A DNA stretch of 17,385 nt, taken from assembly GCA_030631445.1 (NCBI GenBank), contig DAOVLD010000011.1, positions 1-17,385 of the forward strand, given 5' to 3'. Source of the DNA: Bacteroidota bacterium (GTDB lineage: Bacteria; Bacteroidota; Bacteroidia; Bacteroidales; VadinHA17). How positions within the stretch are numbered: position 1 is the stretch's first letter; every line of letters starts with the position of its first letter. A program made the position numbers and the translations under genes. Below the pieces are notes generated by a model. That model was not told where the DNA came from. It did no database searches and saw nothing but the letters and a program-made list of their open reading frames with translations. Below, piece by piece: positions 12,611-17,385 of the stretch.

Positions 12611-15094
12611 ATGAAAAAGATATTTTACAATGTAATAATTCTCGCTTTTTTTATTTTAGTGACTAATAATCTATATGGTCAGACTATCTTTAATAAATCC
12701 GGGGTTAAAGGTACTCCGATCGTTTGTTATGGTAACCAGGAAGTACATCGTGTATTTATTCCCCCGCCAAAGTGCTTTGATCCTGCAAACAAGGGACAGG
12801 GTGGAGCAAATTTTGAGGTTGAATATATCGATTTCAGTGACACGGCAAAACAGGCATTCCAATACGCGGTAGATATTTGGAGTACCCTGATCAAATCGCC
12901 TGTAACTATAAGAATTGAAGCTAACTGGAAAAGTCTTGGAACGGGTGTCCTTGGTAATTGCTCACCAACAGTTTTTTACCTTGGTAGTTATCTTGAAGCT
13001 CCTGTTTCAGATGAATACTATGCTGTTGCTTTGGCTGAAAAGATATTCGGTAATGAAATAAATGACATTTCGGGATCTGATCTTGTGGCAAATTTCAGTA
13101 GCGGAGCAAACTGGTACTATGGCACAGATGGTAATTGTCCGGGCAACAAGTATGATCTTGTTTCAGTTGTATTGCACGAAATTGCCCATGGTCTTGGTTT
13201 CATTGGAACTATGCGCACAATCGGAGATTCACTTGGAACCTGGGGGTTTGATGGAATGACTATCACGTTCGACCATTGGATAGAAAATGGCGATGGTCAG
13301 CAACTGATAAATACATTCATTTTTGAAAATCCTTCTGTTGCTTTACTGGATGAGTTTACAAGTGATGACCTGTATTATAATAGTTTGATCTCTGTCAGGA
13401 ATAATGCCGGACAACGACCAAGATTATATGCGCCTTCTGAATTCAATGATGGATCAAGTATCTACCACCTGAACGATGCTACATATCCGCCAGGGTCAGG
13501 CAATTCCCTTATGACCCATTCTGTAAGTTTTGGAGAAGCAACCCATAATCCTGGTCCTATTGTTATGGGTATGTTCGCCGATTGGGGATGGATACATACA
13601 AGGTTTGATCATGAACCATTGAAAGATGTTGAAGATATTGCTCAACCATTTACAGTAATTACAAAAATTTTAAGCGATACAACCTTTAATGAAGATACTA
13701 CTTTTGTTTACTATTCACTTGATGGTTTTACTAGCTACGATTCTGTTAAACTAATGCCAACAGCCAATCCGGATGAATTCTCAGCCGATATTCCGGTGCC
13801 GGCAATTGATACCACAGTTCATTATTATCTGAGCACTTATGATTATTTTGATAGACATTATACATATCCGCCTTATGTGCCTGATGGTTATTTCAGTTTC
13901 TATGTAGGCCCGGATACGATTAAACCGGTAATTAACCATGTGCCTGTTGAATATATCCTTGTTACAAATGATTCCCTGAAATTACTAGCTACTGTTACCG
14001 ATAATATTAGTATCGATTCAGTGTATATTGAATACTATATTAATGAAACAGGACAGGAGCCGGTTACTATGCAATATGATACACTTAATAAATATTCAGG
14101 TTATCTGGTTTTTCCTGAAGGAACACTCCAAATGGGTGATTCAATACTTTACCGGATTGTAGCTGTTGATAGTTACAATATGGCATATATGCCGGTGAGC
14201 GGCTACTACAAAATTATCGTAGACAAGATAGGGGAAGTTCAGGATGTTTACCAGAATGATTTTGATACGGAATCAGACGATTTTCTGTTTACCGGGTTTG
14301 GTATAACCTCTCCACAGGAGTTTAGTGACACTGCCCTGCATACTTTCCATCCTTATGAGAGTCCTGACCAGGATGATGAAACTATTGATTACACAGCACT
14401 ACTGAAAATACCTATTCACCTTAAAGATTCAAGTGCATATATGAGTTTTGATGAAATAGTGCTTGTTGAACCGGGAGCGGCAGGTACAAGTTATGGTGAT
14501 GCAGAATTCTGGGATTATGTTATAATAGAAGGATCGAAAGATGATGGAAATAACTGGTTTGCTATTGAACCGGGTTATGATTGTAAACGTGAAAGTTTCT
14601 GGCAGACAAGGTATAATAGCTTAATTCAATCAGGAAATTCTAATGCAGTTGGCACACCAGACCTGTATAAGTATCACCTCATTGACTTACTACAGGAGGA
14701 TAATTTTAATGGTGGTGATACCATTTTAATTCGTTTCCGCTTGTTTTCCGATCCGTATGCTCACGGATGGGGCTGGGCTGTTGATAATCTGAAAATTCAG
14801 GGTGATGTTGCTATTGGTGAGAAGAAGATAATTACCCCGAAGGATTTTCATATTTATCCAAATCCAACATCCGGATCATTCACAATTACAGGAACATTCC
14901 ACCAACCGGTGAAACATTTGAATTTTGTGCTCACTGATCTGGTTGGAAGGCAAATATACTCAAGAGAATTAGTAAGTACCGGGAATTATTTCAATGAACA
15001 ATTTAATATAAATAACCAACCGGCAGGATTATACCTGATAATAATTATTGCTGATAATCAGAGAATTGTAAGGAAACTGCTAAAATCCAGGTAA
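12611..15094 (+). CDS. Secreted metalloprotease with T9SS sorting domain
   Basis: An 827-residue secreted protein. The signal peptide spans about 1-23 (cleavage after LYG). A zinc-metalloprotease-like domain occupies about 30-330, with HEIAHGLGF at residues 189-197 (H189, E190, H193). It ends with an LMTHSVSFGEATHNPGP block near 300, characteristic of HExxHGLGF proteins. Two Ig-like domains lie at about 345-540, and a jelly-roll domain (FDTESDDF start, HGWGWAVDNLKI end) at about 545-736. A type A T9SS C-terminal sorting domain spans about 747-827 (IYPNPTSGSF, AGLYLIII, IVRKLLKSR). It should be exported by Sec, then passed through the outer membrane and released or surface-anchored. Position +10 from the first His is Gly, not the metzincin third His, so the third zinc ligand is unclear. 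The substrate is unknown. Confidence 0.9.
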   Translation: MKKIFYNVIILAFFILVTNNLYGQTIFNKSGVKGTPIVCYGNQEVHRVFIPPPKCFDPANKGQGGANFEVEYIDFSDTAKQAFQYAVDIWSTLIKSPVTIRIEANWKSLGTGVLGNCSPTVFYLGSYLEAPVSDEYYAVALAEKIFGNEINDISGSDLVANFSSGANWYYGTDGNCPGNKYDLVSVVLHEIAHGLGFIGTMRTIGDSLGTWGFDGMTITFDHWIENGDGQQLINTFIFENPSVALLDEFTSDDLYYNSLISVRNNAGQRPRLYAPSEFNDGSSIYHLNDATYPPGSGNSLMTHSVSFGEATHNPGPIVMGMFADWGWIHTRFDHEPLKDVEDIAQPFTVITKILSDTTFNEDTTFVYYSLDGFTSYDSVKLMPTANPDEFSADIPVPAIDTTVHYYLSTYDYFDRHYTYPPYVPDGYFSFYVGPDTIKPVINHVPVEYILVTNDSLKLLATVTDNISIDSVYIEYYINETGQEPVTMQYDTLNKYSGYLVFPEGTLQMGDSILYRIVAVDSYNMAYMPVSGYYKIIVDKIGEVQDVYQNDFDTESDDFLFTGFGITSPQEFSDTALHTFHPYESPDQDDETIDYTALLKIPIHLKDSSAYMSFDEIVLVEPGAAGTSYGDAEFWDYVIIEGSKDDGNNWFAIEPGYDCKRESFWQTRYNSLIQSGNSNAVGTPDLYKYHLIDLLQEDNFNGGDTILIRFRLFSDPYAHGWGWAVDNLKIQGDVAIGEKKIITPKDFHIYPNPTSGSFTITGTFHQPVKHLNFVLTDLVGRQIYSRELVSTGNYFNEQFNINNQPAGLYLIIIIADNQRIVRKLLKSR

Positions 15095-15101
15095 GAACGG
15101 A

Positions 15102-15143
15102 AGAGCAAAGAGCTAAGAGCAAAGAGCTAAGAGCTAAGAGTTC
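15102..15143. repeat. Heptamer array AGAGCTA/AGAGCAA x6
   Basis: Six in-phase 7-bp units starting at 15102, 15109, 15116, 15123, 15130 and 15137: AGAGCAA, AGAGCTA, AGAGCAA, AGAGCTA, AGAGCTA, AGAGTTC. The array begins just after the metalloprotease stop codon and is the longest in the window. Confidence 0.92.
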
Positions 15144-15168
15144 CGTGCAGGCATAAGTTATAACATTT

Positions 15169-15189
15169 AACTTATAACTTATAACATTA
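15169..15189. repeat. Heptamer array AACTTAT x2 plus variant
   Basis: AACTTAT at 15169-15175 and 15176-15182, then AACATTA at 15183-15189. The complementary ATAAGTTAT lies just upstream (15153-15161), so the segment could also fold. A dispersed word, GGAACGGTGGAATA, follows at 15197-15210. Confidence 0.75.
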
Positions 15190-15246
15190 CAATAATGGAA
15201 CGGTGGAATATATCCAAATTATTAACCTTCAAACTATAATACTTTT

Positions 15247-15260
15247 CAGATTTCAGATTT
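15247..15260. repeat. Heptamer pair CAGATTT x2
   Basis: Two perfect copies of CAGATTT (15247-15253, 15254-15260) upstream of secA. Confidence 0.6.
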
Positions 15261-15315
15261 AAAAATTTCAGGAAAACATGTTGAGAAAATTTTTAGCCGG
15301 AGCTATTAAAATGAG

Positions 15316-15323
15316 TAACTTTG
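15316..15323 (+). promoter_or_regulatory. Possible secA -7 box
   Basis: TAACTTTG is a perfect TAnnTTTG box 34 bases before the secA ATG. The -33 position (about 15292-15297) is T-rich but lacks TTG, so support is partial. Confidence 0.35.
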
Positions 15324-15357
15324 GCACGCAATAAATATTAACAAAAAAATCAAAATA

Positions 15358-17385
15358 ATGAATATTTTCATAAAGACTATGGGGAAGATTTTTGGGGATA
15401 AATATGAAAAAGATATGAAGTCGGTTGAGCCCTTTGTTGAGAAAATCAAAGAAGAATATAAGAAAGTTGTATCATTAACAAATGATGAACTGAGAGATAG
15501 AACTTTAAAGCTTAGGGAAAACATTCTTGCAGGAATAAAAAATGAGGAAGCTGAAATTGAAAGTTTAAGGGAAAAAGCGGAAAAAGAAGAGGATGTTCTG
15601 AAAATGCAAAGTATTTACGATACTATTGATAAAAAGGACGAAGAGATACTGGAAAAGCTTCAGATTATTCTTGATAAGTACCTGCCTGAAGCGTTTGCTG
15701 TTATGAAAGACACGGCAAGACGTTTTAAAGAGAATGAAACTATCGAGGTAACTGCTACTGATTTTGACAGAGACCTTGCTGCAGTTTATGAGCATGTTGA
15801 TATAAAGGGTGATAAGGCGATATTTAAAAATTCATGGATAGCCGGAGGAAATCAGATTACCTGGGATATGATACACTACGATGTTCAGTTAATCGGAGGG
15901 GTGATCCTGCACCAGGGGAAGGCAGCTGAGATGGCAACTGGTGAAGGGAAAACAGTTGTAGCTACATTGCCTGTTTACCTTAATGCTCTCACCGGAAGAG
16001 GAGTACATATTATTACAGTTAATGATTACCTGGCAAAAAGGGATGCCGAATGGATGGGTCCTTTATTCGAATTTCATGGATTGTCAGTTGATTGTATTGA
16101 TAAACATGAACCCAATTCAATTGCCAGAAGGAAAGCATATAAAGCTGATGTTACATACGGTACCAATAATGAGTTTGGATTTGATTACCTCCGTGACAAC
16201 ATGGCAATTAGTCCTGATGACCTGGTGCAGCGTAAACATCATTACTCAATAGTTGATGAGGTTGACTCGGTGCTGATTGATGATGCACGAACTCCATTGA
16301 TAATTTCAGGTCCTACCAAACAGGCAGATACCCAGGAATTTGACGAACTGAAACCAAAAGTTGAAAAGCTTGTTAATGCTCAAAAGAAGCTTGTTACCCA
16401 GATATTGGCTGAATCAAAGAAAAAAATTGGAGATGGAGATACTGAGAAAGGCGGACTGTTACTTCTACGTGCCTTCAAGGGACTCCCAAAAAACAATGCA
16501 ATAATTAAGTTTCTTAGCGAAGAAGGGAATAAAACCCTTATGCATAAGACAGAGAATTTCTATATGCAGAATAACAGTAAGGAGATGTATAAGGTAACGG
16601 ATGAGCTATTTTTCATAATTGATGAGAAGCAGAATTCCATTGAACTTACTGAAAAGGGGATCGACCTGGTAACAACGTCATCAGAGGATTCTGAATTTTA
16701 TATTCTTCCTGATGTTGGTTCTGAGATTGCAGATATTGAAAAGTCAGATATGGATGAGGCGAAAAAGATCAGGCAGAAAGATGAATTGCTGCAGAATTAT
16801 GCTATTAAGTCGGAGAGGGTTCATACTATGAACCAGTTGTTTAAGGCATATACACTCTTTGAAATAGACGTTGAATATGTTGTTATTGAAAATAAAGTAA
16901 AAATTGTTGATGAGCAGACAGGACGTATTATGGAGGGCAGACGATACTCAGATGGTTTACACCAGGCTATTGAAGCTAAAGAACATGTAAAAGTAGAAGC
17001 TGCTACACAAACATTCGCCACAATTACGCTGCAGAATTACTTCCGTATGTATCATAAATTGGCAGGTATGACCGGGACAGCTGAAACCGAGGCAGGAGAA
17101 TTGTGGGATATCTATAAGCTTGATGTGGTTGTAATCCCAACTAATGTATCGATAATCCGGGATGACAGGGAAGATCTTGTTTACAAAACAAAACGCGAGA
17201 AGTATCACGCTGTTATTGACGAGATAGTAGCACTTGTTGAAGCTGGCAGACCATCATTGGTAGGAACAACATCTGTTGAAATTTCCGAACTGCTTAGCAG
17301 GATGCTTAAAATGAAAGGAATAAAGCACAATGTTTTGAATGCGAAGCTGCACCAGCGTGAAGCTGATATTGTTGCAGAAGCCGGA
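15358..17385 (+). CDS. secA: Preprotein translocase ATPase SecA (5' part)
   Basis: The ATPase motor that drives unfolded preproteins through SecYEG at the inner membrane. The first 676 codons are present and open to the window edge. A complete Bacteroidota SecA is about 1,100 residues, so the C-terminal part is missing only because the window ends. Visible motifs are Walker A MATGEGKT at 192-199, the [14 protein letters not shown] and [16 protein letters not shown] helicase blocks after it, and the [12 protein letters not shown]alker B region from D300. The preprotein-crosslinking insert follows, with the signature [23 protein letters not shown]2 begins with the [15 protein letters not shown] block (here [11 protein letters not shown]) and GTTSVEISE. 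Relative to E. coli, the region after the DEVD motif carries an extended segment (about residues 330-440), a lineage feature known in Bacteroidota. The ATG at 15358 follows AT-rich leader sequence. Confidence 0.97.
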   Translation, partial: MNIFIKTMGKIFGDKYEKDMKSVEPFVEKIKEEYKKVVSLTNDELRDRTLKLRENILAGIKNEEAEIESLREKAEKEEDVLKMQSIYDTIDKKDEEILEKLQIILDKYLPEAFAVMKDTARRFKENETIEVTATDFDRDLAAVYEHVDIKGDKAIFKNSWIAGGNQITWDMIHYDVQLIGGVILHQGKAAEMATGEGKTVVATLPVYLNALTGRGVHIITVNDYLAKRDAEWMGPLFEFHGLSVDCIDKHEPNSIARRKAYKADVTYGTNNEFGFDYLRDNMAISPDDLVQRKHHYSIVDEVDSVLIDDARTPLIISGPTKQADTQEFDELKPKVEKLVNAQKKLVTQILAESKKKIGDGDTEKGGLLLLRAFKGLPKNNAIIKFLSEEGNKTLMHKTENFYMQNNSKEMYKVTDELFFIIDEKQNSIELTEKGIDLVTTSSEDSEFYILPDVGSEIADIEKSDMDEAKKIRQKDELLQNYAIKSERVHTMNQLFKAYTLFEIDVEYVVIENKVKIVDEQTGRIMEGRRYSDGLHQAIEAKEHVKVEAATQTFATITLQNYFRMYHKLAGMTGTAETEAGELWDIYKLDVVVIPTNVSIIRDDREDLVYKTKREKYHAVIDEIVALVEAGRPSLVGTTSVEISELLSRMLKMKGIKHNVLNAKLHQREADIVAEAG

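Noticed and set aside
15321..15340. Sigma-54 promoter at TTGGCACG upstream of secA
   Set aside because: The -24-like TGGCACG is not followed by a TTGC -12 element at the required spacing. The overlapping TAACTTTG fits the housekeeping type better.

Overview
The window looks like chromosomal DNA of a Bacteroidota bacterium, probably from the Bacteroidales/Marinilabiliales side. Evidence: low GC; a type IX secretion (T9SS) sorting domain on the large metalloprotease; lipoproteins with a CEKDD-type export signal; several lineage-typical families (DUF4293, the orphan GroES-like protein, DUF2891, DUF6438); and promoters of the TTG-N19/21-TAnnTTTG type. No species can be named from sequence alone.

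Layout. 1-7181 is mostly housekeeping: a DUF4293 membrane protein (+), convergent with pyrB-pyrI (-), then yigZ/IMPACT (-), an orphan GroES-like co-chaperonin (+), and a minus-strand group of a DUF2891 lipoprotein, ung, and a secreted DUF4424-like/NADase-type glycan-binding protein. 7482-9020 is a surface lipoprotein with an EF-hand loop and 17 full cysteine-bearing 21-residue leucine-rich repeats. 9021-11373 is accessory and partly decayed: a cluster of REP-like hairpins, the 3' remnant of an IS66 transposase, an unrecognised lipoprotein with a good promoter and two TTTGCA palindromes upstream, inverted-repeat material, and a 20-bp copy of a tRNA 5' end just before an intact tRNA-Arg(TCT). 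11446-15094 holds an AT-hook protein, a DUF6438 lipoprotein and a T9SS-exported metalloprotease. secA begins at 15358 and runs off the right edge.

How the genes relate. PyrB and PyrI are the two chains of aspartate carbamoyltransferase. SecA moves the secretory precursors encoded here (lipoproteins, LRR protein, metalloprotease) across the inner membrane; the metalloprotease then needs T9SS. I see no single pathway joining the remaining genes.

The most unusual pattern is between the genes. At least eight spacer sites carry short runs of unrelated heptamers (AACTTTG, CTGCCGA and its complement, AGGCAGA, CCAGTAA, TCTTAAC, AGAGCTA, AACTTAT, CAGATTT), each in perfect 7-bp phase. I found none in the genes. 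Two of the arrays lie between a likely promoter and a start codon, so they are probably transcribed as leader RNA. This is my best candidate for an under-described system.
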